Positions 47,250 to 58,850 of a stretch of 64,000 nt of DNA are shown piece by piece. Every line of letters begins with the position of its first letter. Position 1 is the first letter of the stretch. A program made the position numbers and the translations under genes. Where the stretch lies: the NCBI GenBank assembly GCA_036365145.1, contig JAEOAD010000029.1:18544001-18608000 (forward strand). The letters run 5' to 3'. The notes below the pieces were generated by a model. It was not told where the DNA came from. It worked only from the letters and a program-made list of their open reading frames with translations, and made no database searches. Origin of the DNA: Orientallactaga sibirica. Its lineage: Eukaryota > Chordata > Mammalia > Rodentia > Dipodidae.

Positions 47250-47570
47250 TGTGTTCCCAAGAGAGCTGGGGAATGTGCATCCAAGGGAGGAGAATGACCC
47301 CACAAGTCAACGTATATTGGCAAGGCAATGTTTACTTCTGCAGAAGGGTGCATAGCGCTTAAGGAGTTCAGGCAGGCAAAGCACCAAAATACATAGTCGC
47401 CTGGGGATTTATTCCCTAGCCTAGGAGGGTCCTTAGCTCACTCTGAGTCAGAGTTCTGTGCTCACTATCTTATGTGACTGGCTAAACTTTGGTTTCAAGG
47501 ACTGTTGACTCAGGAGGAGTTTTTCCAGTAAATTACTTTTTTCTAGAAATGAGTTTCCCTATCCTATCTA
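47250..47570 (-). mobile_element. Possible ERV LTR
   Basis: On the minus strand, gggaataaatcc (TATA-like) is followed by gctttgcctgcct, then agaagtaaacattgccttgc, which resembles the R-U5 border of rodent ERVK-type LTRs, and it closes near ...GGGAACACA. Neither TSD nor the 5' end could be fixed, so the extent is a guess. Confidence 0.4.
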
Positions 47571-48280
47571 ACTTTTTGATAGAAAAGAAAAAATGACTTT
47601 CATATTTCTCACATTGGATAGGTATAACCTTCCTGATGTTCTAATGTAACTCTATCTTTAGTTTCTTTCAGCTTTTTGGGTTTGCTGTTGTTTAGTTGAC
47701 CTTGGTTCTGATTCTGAGTTCTGAAGACATGAGGTTTTATCAATAGCTTGGTGTTTATATGTACAGACCCAGGCATGCACTGGGTTGCTTCACAGCCTAT
47801 ACATTTCCACTTTGGACAAACGAATCTAAAGGGCAGGTGTTCAGTGCCCCTATGTTGTTGAGTTTATAAACAAATACAAGTCTTGTGTAAGGTATTTACA
47901 TACAAATGCATTGAAAATGGACCATTTTCTATTCTTACAGAGACATAAGAGTAATGGAAGTCACATCCAGTGCGAGGTCAGGATAGTAAGAAAGCAGATG
48001 CCATGAAGGGAGGCCAATTTTAACACAAGGTAGGTAACAAGAGGTAGTATGTAAATTGGCAAAATATAGGACACACTTGTAAATACAAACAAAAGGAAAG
48101 AGTTACAATTTTATTTTAATTGTCATTCCTTTTCTACAGTTGCTGTTTTGTTACAAGCAGAAAGGCATTTCTTAGTTTTGTTTGTTTTAAGCCCCAATTA
48201 CAGAGAAGTTACTCAGGTTTCTAAGAAGTTATGGATTAACTAAATGTCATGCATCAAACTAAATAAAAGCACACATTTAG
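47571..48280. other. Unassigned stretch
   Basis: May include more of the LTR above. No ORF or SINE recognised. Confidence 0.4.
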
Positions 48281-48430
48281 TTTTGGGGATATGGATCAGT
48301 GGTTAAAGGCACTTGGCTACAAAGCCTACTGGGCCAGGACCAATTCTGCAGGATCTATTAAAAAGCCAGATGCTCACAGTGGTGCATGTGTCTGGAGTTC
48401 ATTTGCAGCAGCAATAAGCTCTGGTACACC

Positions 48431-48482
<52 letters not shown>

Positions 48483-48500
48483 CTCTCTCTCTCTCTTTCC
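48281..48500 (+). repeat. DIP SINE with (CA)n(CT)n
   Basis: ttttggggatatggatcagt to gcagcagcaataagctctgg, then a (CA)n of about 22 units at 48434-48479 and (CT)n to 48496. The A tail is lost or short. Faces the next DIP tail to tail. Confidence 0.85.
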
Positions 48501-48512
48501 TAAAACATTTTT

Positions 48513-48742
48513 AAATTTTTTATTATTTATTTATTTATTTGAGAGTGGCAGACAGAGAAAGCGGAAGATAGATAGAAAGAGAATGGACATGCCAGGGCCT
48601 TCAGCCACTGCACAAGAACTCCAGATGCACGTGCCACCTTGCGCATCTTGCTTACATGGGTCTTGGGGAATCAAGCCTCAAAATGGGATCCTTAGGCTTC
48701 ACAGGCAAGTGCTTAACTGCTAAGCCATTTCTCCAGGCCTCA
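48513..48742 (-). repeat. DIP SINE
   Basis: TSD taaaacattttt at 48501-48512 and 48743-48754. Short form with (TTTA)n tail. It lies 12 bp from an opposite-strand DIP. Confidence 0.93.
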
Positions 48743-48819
48743 TAAAACATTTTTTAAACACATGTTTCTTTTCTTTTTTACTATTACATAATTATGTTGT
48801 TTACGTTAAAATAGTCTTC

Positions 48820-48983
48820 ATAGCTGGGTGTGGTGGCACACACCTTTAATCCCCGCACTCAGGAGGCAGAGGTAGGAGTATTGCCATGAGTTCAAGGCTG
48901 CCCTGAGACTACATAGTGAACTCCTTGTCAACTTAAGCTAGAGCGAGACCCTACCTTGAAAAAGAAAATAAATAAGTAAAAAA
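48820..48983 (+). repeat. B1 SINE
   Basis: TSD aaaatagtcttc at 48808-48819 and 48984-48995. The tail is aaataaataagtaaaaaa. Confidence 0.95.
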
Positions 48984-48995
48984 AAAATAGTCTTC

Positions 48996-49782
48996 CTAAT
49001 TTTCTTAACTCAGTGATAAAAAGCATCTGTGCCAGTATAAATCATGGCACAACTCAGTAATGTGATAGCACACATAAGTATATGAGTTGACACTGTAGTT
49101 GAACTGGAACAGAGGGCTCCAGCTTGACCTCAAGTTCCAAATCCTTTCTCAGGACCTCAAGTCACACAGTATTGAACAGTGATGTTTCTTAACTTGATCC
49201 TTTCTTCACAATCACACATGTGATTGGAAAGGAAATGATCTGGGGATCATTCCCAATCATCTTCTCATAATATAACTCTGCAAATTATTTTAGTGAGCTG
49301 AAAACAGGATCCAGCCACACAGTATTTTAAGTTTCATTTTCCTTTAAAATAATGGAGTATATGGGACATAGTGATCAAATCAGGATATCTGACAACAAAA
49401 ATTTGAGTTTTTATATAGCAAGCATCTATTTTGTTGTAACTTTTTGCATGTTTATGTATGCTTATAAAGTGTTAGTGAATGTATATGTGCTTACATGTGG
49501 TGTGTGGATGCACGTGCCCAACGTGTGTGTGGAAGCCACAGACTGATGTTCAGTGTGATACTTGATTATTTTATATTAAAAAAAAAAAAACAAGAATGAT
49601 AATAGCAGTTTTTTAAAAAAATAGCATTAGTGTATGAATAACTAAAAAAATTGTAGTTGATACTGCTATGGAACAGTCCTTAACAATAAAAAGACTGAAA
49701 CATGGACATATACAACCATTTGAATGAATCTCCAGAGAACTAAGTGAAGAGAAAAGGTGATCTCAAAATTTCACATCAGTAA
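48996..49782. other. No feature recognised
   Basis: Unique sequence with an A run near 49579-49590. The small ORF at 49352-49546 is unsupported. Confidence 0.45.
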
Positions 49783-49997
49783 TTTCTACAGGGACTCTCA
49801 CTGATACCTAGAGCTCAACAAAGGGGCTAGATAAGCTAACCAGCAAGACTCACAGATCCACATGTCTCTGTCTCTCCAAATCTAGGATTACAGATATGGG
49901 CTGCTATGCATAGTATTTTCTGTGGGTCTTGGGATTTGAACTCAGGTCCTCATACTTAAATTGCAAACTATTTACTTATTGAGCTATCTCCCTAGCC
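49783..49997 (-). repeat. B4 SINE
   Basis: cagggactctcactgatacc, cagatatgggctgctatgca, and the head gatttgaactcaggtcctca to gagctatctccctagcc. Diverged. Confidence 0.75.
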
Positions 49998-50612
49998 AAT
50001 CTTTCTATACTTTTCAAGACAATCAAAATTTGAACTAATGTCACTTGTCAAATTGTTCCATTCCCTTATATGACTGCCTGGACATCTGCTCTGTGTGACC
50101 AGCCTCACTATGTGGTTAATGGTTATCTAAATAATTATGAATTATTCATAGATATACTGAAATTTTGTAATTTAAATGTTAGATATTCCATTTTAGAAAA
50201 CTACATCCCCACAACATCACAATTAAGATTCTGTGGTCTAGGGTTTCACACCTCTAAGATATATCATCAACATAATAGTACATGATTTTGAATACTGTAT
50301 ATATTTACCATTAGTACATGTTATTTAAATCTGTTTTTGGTAGTTCTGTATTTAAAAATTAGAGCACATTTCCTTGTAGAATTAAAGAAAGGACAGATGG
50401 ACTGGAGTTGTCTAGTAACTCTTACATGCTTATGTTAAAGAGGGGCTTGTAGCAGATACTATTGAAGAGTTTGGTTTTATTATATCCACAATCTGCTTTC
50501 CCTTCCTTTTATTAGTTTATTGATGTATGTTGGTGGCCATATGACTAAGTGACAAAATTTTGCACAATGAGGCAAACAAGGAAATTGTTGGGTGCTAATA
50601 CACTTGATATTA
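49998..50612. other. No feature recognised
   Basis: The last 150 bp may be an extension of the LTR-like repeat that follows. Otherwise unassigned. Confidence 0.4.
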
Positions 50613-50877
50613 TGGTTAACTCTGGTTGTCGACAGGGTTTAGAATCATCATGGAAACAAATATCATGACATGCCTGTTATGGATTTTCTAGAATAGGACA
50701 AATCCTATCTGTAGGCAGCACTATCTTATGGTCAGGGCACTTGGCCTGTATCAAAGGATAAAGCTGTCTATATACTCAGCATTCATTGTCTACAATTCCT
50801 CCCACTGATGTTATGATGGAACATCAATATTTTGATCCTGGCAGCTTTCATAGTCATTATGGACTACCCTTCAAAAC
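50613..50877 (+). mobile_element. Old LTR-like repeat, partial
   Basis: tctggttgtcgacagggttt and agaatcatcatggaaacaaa match the left end of 44380-44806. It continues to actacccttcaaaactgg and is cut by the DIP insertion that follows. Confidence 0.5.
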
Positions 50878-50889
50878 TGGAGAAGGGGG

Positions 50890-51166
50890 GCTGGAGATAT
50901 GGCTTAGCGGTTAAGGCGCCTGCCTCCTTTGCCTAAGAATGCTGGTTCCAATCTCCACCAGTTCCAATCTCCAGGTCCCACATTTAGCCAGATGCAAAGT
51001 GATGCAAGGGCACAATGTCGCACTTGACCACAAGGGGGCGAACACATCTGGATTTCGTTCACAGCAGCCGAGAGACTGCTGGCGCGCCTGTCTCTATCTG
51101 TCTTCTTCTCCCTCTCTCTGTCTCTCTCTGTGTCCCTCTCCAAAAACAAAACAAAAAAAAAAAAAA
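50890..51166 (+). repeat. DIP SINE, long form, well preserved
   Basis: TSD tggagaaggggg at 50878-50889 and 51167-51178. gatatggcttagcggttaag head, long insert with agatgcaaagtgatgcaagg, CT tract, then AAAACAAAAC and A14. A short internal doubling of ccaatctccac/agttccaatctcc is seen near 50946-50980. The best long-form reference copy here. Confidence 0.95.
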
Positions 51167-51179
51167 ATGGAGAAGGGGG

Positions 51180-51411
51180 TAGGAGAGATTTCTCAGTGGT
51201 TAAGGCATTTGCCTGAAAAGCCGAAGGACCCAGTTCTGATTATCCAGTACCCATGTAACACCTGATACACAAAATGACACATGCATTTGACATTCATTTG
51301 CAGGAGCTGGAGACTCTGGAGCACCCGTTCATATTCTCTTTCTCTCTCTCCTTCTCTCTCTCTATGCCTGAGTCACTGTGCTTGAAAATAAATTTAAATT
51401 ATTTTAAATAA
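51180..51411 (+). repeat. DIP SINE, short form
   Basis: Directly follows the previous copy in the same orientation, starting aggagagatttctcagtggt. More diverged than its neighbour, so the long-form copy probably inserted beside an existing one. Confidence 0.88.
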
Positions 51412-51646
51412 GTGGAGTAAGTATTATACATTTGTTCAACCCGCTCTTTGCACTCCCTGTTCTGTGTACTAGAATATCATGCTGGAATTAAAAAGGGTTG
51501 CTGACATCCTGAAGCCAAGGGCCACACATTAAGGTTGTTAGCTAAGAAAAGCAACAAAAAGAAGAGATACTGGTGACTTGGTGGAGCCACTGCATCTAGA
51601 TCCAAACCCTCATGTCCACATTCATTATTCTGGCAAGATAAAGTAC

Positions 51647-51764
51647 TGACACAAGGGCGCAATACCACACTTGCACAAAAGGGGGCGCATGCATCTGGAG
51701 TTTGTTCACAGCCACTCTATCTGTCTCCCTCTCTCTGTATCTCTCTCTGTATCTCTCTCCAAAA
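51647..51764 (+). repeat. DIP SINE, long form, 5'-truncated
   Basis: Begins inside the long-form insert (gacacaagggcgcaatacca) and runs to ctctctccaaaaaaa. The repeat aaagtac at 51640-51646 and about 51765-51771 is consistent with a TSD, so this is truncation at insertion rather than later deletion. Confidence 0.85.
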
Positions 51765-51771
51765 AAAGTAC

Positions 51772-52539
51772 ATAGCTGTGAATTATTATTAAGAGGCATA
51801 AGGTTTGTTTTAAGCAAATTGAGGAATTCCTTCCCCTGTAGAAAAAAAGAATAATTCATAGATTTGGTTTCAACTTAGAGTATCAGTGGGACAGCATCTT
51901 CTTCCTTTCATTTATCAAGGTCACAGACAAGAAAATATGGAAAAAAAAATAGTCAGATGCCCCTTCCAGGAACCTTGAATGACAGCAAGACAAACAGCTT
52001 TAATTAGCTTTAATAACACAACACAGGGTGAAAACTCCCCTCCTGAGACAAAAGTTGCCAACTGCTCACAGGATGTAAGAATTCTGATCAGACAAAAGTC
52101 TTGTCAATAAAAATTGAAGGTTTTTACTGAGGAAAGTAGAGGCCTCTAAGGAACATCTCACAGGCAATCAAGAATAGATGAAATTTCACACCTTTTATTT
52201 TTATTTTTAATCAAAACCTAGTTTAGTTAAATGGCACAGTATATTTCAATTGCACTATTAGTATACCACATGTCTATCCTTTAATGACAAAAAGGAATAT
52301 TGAAAGACTGTATGAATCATTAACAAATCCATGAGGAAGAGTAATTCTACCCTATTTCATCCCATTCACAATGTTGCTTAGAGGTTTCAAAGAGTGAAAA
52401 CAAATATCTTACCCTCTGAATGCCTGCACTATCAATGTACAATCTGTCACTTGCCTGGATCCAGTAAAGAGAGAATGTTGGTTCCCTTTATATTATACAT
52501 TTAAATTTCAACTACTGTTTCGCACACCTGTAGTGTGTT
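51772..52539. other. No feature recognised
   Basis: Unique sequence, no supported ORF. Confidence 0.45.
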
Positions 52540-52890
52540 GTATATTTATGTGTGTGCAGATGCATGTGCCCCATGCACTTGAATGCAAAGGCTGGAGAAG
52601 CACATAGGGTGTCCTCTATTGCTCTTCCACATTGTTTCCTGGAGATGGAGTCTCTAATTTAACCTAGTACTACAATTTTGGAGTCTATCCCCTACCAGTG
52701 AGTCCCATTATTTTTGCCTGTCTCTACCCACATAGAACTGGGGTTACAGACATCTGTGGCCATACAAAGTTTTGTGTTTTTTTTTTTTTTTTAATATGGG
52801 TTTTGGGTATCCCATTCAGGCCATCCCAGGCCCTCATAAATCTTCATGCTTACTAAATCATTCTTACCTGCTAAGCCATCTTCCAAGCCC
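52540..52890 (-). repeat. B4 SINE
   Basis: tgtgtgcagatgcatgtgcc and aatgcaaaggctggagaagc at the 3' side, gggttacagacatctgtggc in the B1-like part, a T16 run at about 52777-52792, then the head ending gccatcttccaagcccc. Confidence 0.75.
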
Positions 52891-55502
52891 CTCATCAGGT
52901 GTCTTCTGCCTTGAAACAGGACTGGAAAATCTATTTCTATCATAATGATATTAGTTGGAAATTAATATTGGACCCTGTTCTTTTCAGTGTCACAGAGTTT
53001 CAGTTTTTGTCATACCCCTAGTACAAAATCAATGTAATTTAATGGACTTGAACTCAGGAAAAGTATGCATCATCTAGAAGTGTGAAGATGTGTATCCTCT
53101 TTTCTGCTACTGATAAATAAAAGTAGCTGCCTTCTAGAGAGTCAACATCATAGAACATTCTGTTTTATAACATCTTACCTGAAAAATAGTGGCTAGATTT
53201 CTTTTAGAGATGGAATAATGAGTCCATGAACTACAGAAATCAGATCAGAGATAATTTTTGCATATCACAATGTTTGATACATCTGGGTTACTTTTCCTTA
53301 TTGATATTCCCCCTTGTGAAAAAACAATCAATGCTATTTTTTTTTTTTTTTACATTACTTCTCAGAATAAGACAATCCTGTAGGGACAATCTGAATTTCT
53401 TTCATATTCTCTTGCTAGTGAGACCTCAGTAAGATAATGGGACCATAACACTAATTAGCACAGCACTCTGGCACATAGATTATGTTTGCCTGAAAATATA
53501 ATCAAAAAAAAAAAAAAAGGCAAGAAATGGAGGAAAAAAGATTGATCTCTGATGATACTATTTGCATCCAAGGGCAACTGGGATAAGTGTTACATGTGGG
53601 ATTTGCAATTATACTGGGTAGTACATCTCTTCTTCTGCTTTGGCTAATTCAATTTTGTTTTTTATTATGCATGACTAAAGTAAGCATGACTAATGTGCTA
53701 CTTTAGCTACATGGTCATTGACATAACACATTACATGAAACTGGGAAACATAAATTATTTTAATGCCATGTTTATCTGAAAAATAATACTCACAACTAGG
53801 GAGATGTTGTCTCCAATAAAGTATTATTTGCCTTACATGAAACAACGGAAATATCAAGTTTAGATTATTTTGAAAGAATGACATGGGGTGTGTAGTATAA
53901 TTAAACACAAATGAATAAGAAGAAAGAAAGAATAAAAAGAAAGAAAATACCTTTGTTGATCATAACATGTCAACATACAACTTTAGCTCTCAAATCAAAG
54001 TGAATAAGAGATAGTTTATTCTGGAGCCAAATATGAATGACTATGGCCTGAGAGCACAGAGTTTGGTTACCACAATTTTCATGCTCCAACTTGGTAAAAC
54101 TTTCACAAAATTTATTTGTTATTGGGAAAAAAGAAAGTTACAAATAAAGGCATTTTATCTATGACATGTGAGGGAACATCAGATAGATGAAAAACAACAG
54201 AGCAGTGTAACCTCAATTATGGGTCTCAGATATAATATGGTAACATTCTTACCCTCTGCGTTGGTAGCAACTAGTGGTCTGATAAGTCAGGACATTACAA
54301 AAGACTTTACCTGGGAGTCACACAAATGTTTAGTGAAACCCCGAGGTGAACAATACATAGCTACAATGCATGGGAAAGAAAACCCTAGATCAGTTGGGTC
54401 ACAAATTCCCAGCTCTTCATCATCACTAAGTCCTAATCAATCAACCCTGGGAATTTTTAACATGGGTGCAACTTCTTTCTGGAAAGTTCACTTCATACTA
54501 CAATGCCCACACAGAGATTTGCTTGAGAATGAATTTCTCAATGTGCTGTGATAAGTAGCAGTCCTGTCAAATAAGCACTAATCCTAGACTCTAACTACTA
54601 GAACTGCATGAACCAGGAGTCATCCCTTCAAGCACCTCAAAAAGGTGCAGAAGAACTTCATAATAGCCCAATGTTTTCTAGAGAGTACTTTGAATGTGGC
54701 ATAAATGTGATGATTACATTGTATAAATGATAGTGAAATAACTTTAAAATACTTATTAGATAATTGCACTCTCCAAGTATTCTCTTCATTGATGATTAAT
54801 TTTTTTTCTGTTCTTCTTTTATTCATCGGCTTGATATTTCCCATTATTTTTCTGTCAAATTTACCAGCAGAAAACTTCTAATTTCTTCCAGGCAACAGGA
54901 TGGGTGAGAGGCAATTCAGCTCTTGCTCAAATTGCAGTTTTGAGCAAAACAAATGACTCTGAGGAATACCTACTTAGGAAATAGTTTAGGTATTACCAAT
55001 TGTTATCAAAGCAAAAATGTAATTTCTCTTAACTCCTACCTCAAGAATCTTATTATTTTTTCCCCAAGAATTTCAAAGTCTCCCTAATAAGTACCCTTGG
55101 GAATGTAAAATTTATATAACATTTATAAATATAGTTAGATTTTCATTCTGCTGTCTATCTTTATTCCTGCAATGCTTTAGTCTTTGTACATCTTAACTAT
55201 AGATTTCCTATCTTGAGCTGCAGAGAATTCAGATTTGGAGCATATTACTGTATTTAATGTGCTGCAAACACAAATGAGTATTGGTGGTCTGTGATGGAAC
55301 TCAGAACAAAAATGATCCTATTCATAACCTTATAATTTTAATATAGAGTTTTATTTCTGCTCCAGTATATGAAATTTTTGAATCACTAACATAAAGAAAG
55401 AATGAATATACTGGCTATAGTAGAAAATAAAAAGATACATTAATAAGATGCCAAAATGTCTTTTGAGAGATAACATATTGAACACATTAAGAAAGAACAT
55501 TT
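52891..55502. other. Long repeat-poor stretch
   Basis: 2.6 kb with no named repeat except T and A runs (53338, 53502) and an (AAAG)-like patch near 53912-53947. It holds the longest repeat-free ATG ORF I can find (54168-54551). Confidence 0.5.
54168..54551 (+). other. Open reading frame, 127 codons, unrecognised
   Basis: ATG to stop on the plus strand outside any repeat I recognise. The product would have a serine run (SSSSSLSPNQS) in its second half, no signal peptide or membrane segment, and no family motif that I know. In AT-rich DNA an ORF this long can occur by chance. No splice or promoter context supports it, so I do not call it a gene. Confidence 0.2.
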
Positions 55503-55653
55503 GCCAGACATAGTGGCACAGTCCTTTAATTTTAGCACTCAGGAGGTGGTAGGAGGATTGCTGTGAGTGTGAGGCCAGTCTAAGACTACATAGTGAATTC
55601 CATGTCAGCCTGGGCTACAGCAAGACCCTACCTCAAAAAAAAAAAAAAAAAAA
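55503..55653 (+). repeat. B1 SINE
   Basis: gccagacatagtggcacagt to an 18-base A tail. Several mutations in the left half (ttaattttagcactc). Confidence 0.9.
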
Positions 55654-56311
55654 TGAACAAATGAAACAACTACAACAACAAAAATATTTTAGACCTCTCT
55701 TTCCTTGTTTTTGCCAACCTGATTAAACCCAATGAGAGATTATCCAAATACCAGTCATGTTTATTTGGAACTTCCAAAATACTACCAAAAAAGTAAATCC
55801 ACATTGGAAAATCATGGGCATATTGAAAAAGATTGAGGTAAGTAGAAGCCTTAAAGTGAGAAATGCAGTGAATTTCCCCATGTAATTTAAAACATTAATT
55901 CTTGTCTCCAGTAATTAATGACAATTGTGGTGTGAAACTGAAGTTGAACAGACAGTTGCTGGGCAGATGTCACTGTCGAAGTACAATTTGTATAAGTCCT
56001 TGGCCATCTATGTGCAATGGTGTGGTTCTGGCACATGCTGTGAAAAGTTCCTTATTGGCAGTACTGTGTGGGGACCCTTCCTTCATAACTTCATAGCATT
56101 ATCTATTTTATATTATTTTAGTTACAGTTGACAAAGATGACCAAGGTGGTCTTGGACAAATGACTTAAATACCTAATATTTGGTTTTAAAAGTATGAAAT
56201 AGAAACAATAAGAGTATTGATGTAATGGTTAATAAGTATTGCTTATTTATCTTTATTGGTAATAGTATTTTTCTAGTACTTATAACAAAATTAATCTTAT
56301 TACTTTTTTGA
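55654..56311. other. No feature recognised
   Basis: Two overlapping ORFs of about 65 codons at 55902-56131 in different frames are unsupported. Confidence 0.45.
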
Positions 56312-56359
56312 GAGCGTGTGTGTTTGCCTGTGTATATGTATGTTCAGCCACATATGTGC

Positions 56360-56393
<34 letters not shown>

Positions 56394-56454
56394 TGTTCTC
56401 TTGTGTGTGTAAGCCAGAGGATGTAGTCAGGTATCTCTCTTACTTGCTCTCCAC

Positions 56455-56517
56455 TTTATTATTTATTTATTTATTTACTTACATACTTATTTATTTATTT
56501 TCATTATTTATTTATTT

Positions 56518-56561
<44 letters not shown>

Positions 56562-56562
56562 T
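56455..56562. repeat. (TTTA)n microsatellite
   Basis: About 100 bases of TTTA units with interruptions (actt, cttac, tcatt), formed by the merged A tails of the B1 and DIP on the minus strand. Confidence 0.95.
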
Positions 56563-56711
56563 TTTTGGTTTTTCAAGGTAGGGTCTCACTCTAGCCCAGG
56601 CTGACCTGGAATTCACTCTGTATTTTCAGGGTGGCCTTGAACTCATGGTGATCCTCCTACCTCTGCCTCTGGAGTGCTGGGATTAAAGGTGTGTGCCACC
56701 ATGCCAGGCTC
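56563..56711 (-). repeat. B1 SINE, nested
   Basis: Near-consensus antisense B1 (tctcactctagcccaggctg ... gtgtgtgccaccatgccagg) between TTTA repeats on both sides, so it sits within the A tail of the DIP at 56712-56960. The youngest layer of the nest. Confidence 0.92.
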
Positions 56712-56960
56712 TTATTTATTTATTTTATGAGAGAGAGTGAGAGTAAGAGAGTGAGTGACAATCAGAGAGACAGAGAGAATTGGTACCCCCCAGGGCCTCC
56801 ATCTACTGCAACTGAACTCCAGACTTGAACACCACCTTGTATGAATGTGCCACCTTGCACGCTAGTGTCATCTTTTGAGTCTGGCTTACATGGTACCTGG
56901 AGAGTCAAATGTGGATCCTTAGGCATCATGGGTAAACTGCTAAGCCACTTCTCCAGCCCC
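56712..56960 (-). repeat. DIP SINE, long form, nested
   Basis: ttatttatttattttatgag then purine-rich tail and caccttgtatgaatgtgcca / cttgcacgctagtgtcatct long-form insert, to the head at ctccagcccc. Inserted into the B4. Confidence 0.88.
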
Positions 56961-57174
56961 GTCTTATTTATTGAGTCTGGTTCTCCCACTTGAACCCAGA
57001 ACTTACTGATTCAACTAGTCTAGCTAACTGGCTTACCCCAAGGTGTTTCTTGTCTCTGCCTCCTCAATTACAGGCAGGCCACCATGCTGACTCAGCATTT
57101 ACGTGGGTGCTGGACATTCAAAATTAGATTTTCAAACTTATGGCGTTTACCATCTGAGTCATTTCCCAATCCCA

Positions 57175-58322
57175 CAGCAATTTCGTTTGAGGAGAATCAA
57201 ATTCCTATGAACTTTGAAGATCACTGCAAGATTTTGCTGGGAAAACTAGAAGCACATGTTCTAAAGTGTAGGACCTATTCTTAGGGGTATATCTGAAAGA
57301 TAACTTTATCAGCTTAGGTTATACATTTTCCTCTTTTCTCAACCACAGCTTCATTCATATTTTGAATCTCTAACAATGTATTATCATTCTATAACATAAA
57401 CTTTCAATTTAACCACAGGTCTTTTGCATTCCTCCAGTAAGACTGGGGTGGAGTGTGGATATCATAGGGAACATACATAAGCTAACATGAAGCTGTTGTC
57501 GTGAATAAAAAAAAAAAGTCTTTCTTTAACCCAGGAGGCTCTTGAATTCTGCCAAAATTCATGAAGTCTTGGTAAATAACATCCAGGCTTGTAAGGAGAG
57601 TAAGTTTTCCAAATGCTGAGCATTTTTCAATAGCACCTAATTATAATAAGTTATTAAGAAATGCTAGCCTCCCAAGAAGCATCAAAGTCAAAGAAATATT
57701 TTAAATAAATTTTAATTGATACACTGAAGATTTAATTCATTACTCCATAAACATGACACTCACAGTAAAAAGAAATCAACAAAGCATTGCATGGCAGCAT
57801 ATTAGCTGCTGTGCTGATAAACATGTAAAACTGACTGCCTCCAACAATGAGCAATGCACAAAAGGTTCTATTCAAAAAAACAGAAAACTCCACTTTATGA
57901 CAGGCTACTGAGGCTAAATGATTACCTTATACAAGAAGGAAAATGAGATCTGTACTCAATCCTGCTTCTGACATTTTGATCTAAATCAAGAGCAAAGTTC
58001 TGAGAGTAGAGCGCAGAGTTGAATGTGATAACTGACAAGTCTGTTTTATTATAATACCTGGGATTGTTAGGAGAAATATGACCTTAGAAAGTAAACTTTC
58101 AAATTTAATATTTTACTATATGGAAGTAGAATTTAGAAAATACACAGAGAAACAGACTGAAAGGAAACGTAATTTTGAATCCAAAGGATTAATCAGAAAA
58201 TTCCCTATTGTAATATTCTTCATGGGTTGCTTATATATAGTTGTATAAAAAAAGCACTATAGTCAAATGCAATAACTGCTTTGTGCCTTTGAATTTTTGT
58301 CCAGAAGAATTGTGATGAATAA
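57175..58322. other. No feature recognised
   Basis: Over 1.1 kb of AT-rich unique sequence, no supported ORF or rodent repeat. Confidence 0.5.
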
Positions 58323-58628
58323 TGTTTATAATTGAATCAGATACCTCTTATAAACTCATGTGTTCTGAATGCTTAGTACCCACTGGTGGCAATTTGAGAG
58401 GTGGAGGCTGGGATTAGGAGTGTTATAGCCAGCTTCCTCTTGATAGAGCTCAGCTTATTCTCTTGCTGCTGTTTTCCACCTGTGTGGAAGAGGTTATATC
58501 CGGCCTCTGCTCATGCCATGATGTCCCCTTCCATTTTGAAGTTGCCCCTCAAGACTGTAAGCCAAACTAAACTCTTATCGGCCACTTTTTGTCAGGTGTT
58601 TTATACCAGCAACACAAAGGTAACTGCA
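58323..58628 (+). mobile_element. MaLR LTR, diverged
   Basis: tcatgtgttctgaatgctta, gttatagccagcttcctctt, tctgctcatgccatgatgtc and gactgtaagccaaacta follow the LTR of the 16-kb provirus and the 20.4-kb solo LTR in order. No TSD could be seen. Older than the other LTRs. The 88-codon ORF inside is incidental. Confidence 0.75.
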
Positions 58629-58664
58629 CTTGTGCATTCTGGTCAAGGCAATACAATGACTTTT

Positions 58665-58850
58665 TAAGAAAATATTTATTTGTATATATAATTACAAGAG
58701 GAGAGAGAGAATGGGTGTGACAGGCACTCTAGCCACTGCAAACAAACTCCAGACACATGCACCTCTTTGTGCATCAGGCTTTACGTGGGGAACTAGGAAT
58801 CGAACCTGGATCCTTAGACTATAGGCAAACATTTTAATCACTAAGTCTTC
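58665..58850 (-). repeat. DIP SINE, head damaged
   Basis: tacaagaggagagagagaat, ctagccactgcaaacaaact and cgaacctggatccttag are clear. The head side ends early at ctaagtctt. Confidence 0.82.

Larger units (their letters stand above)
56312..57174 (-). repeat. B4 SINE split by DIP and B1
   Basis: The low side (56312 to about 56455) has the TG-rich B4 3' end and ccagaggatgtagtcaggta. The high side (56961-57174) has gaacccagaacttactgatt, the B1-like block and the ID head ending catttcccaatccc. The two halves join across the nested SINEs. The oldest layer of the nest. Confidence 0.75.
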
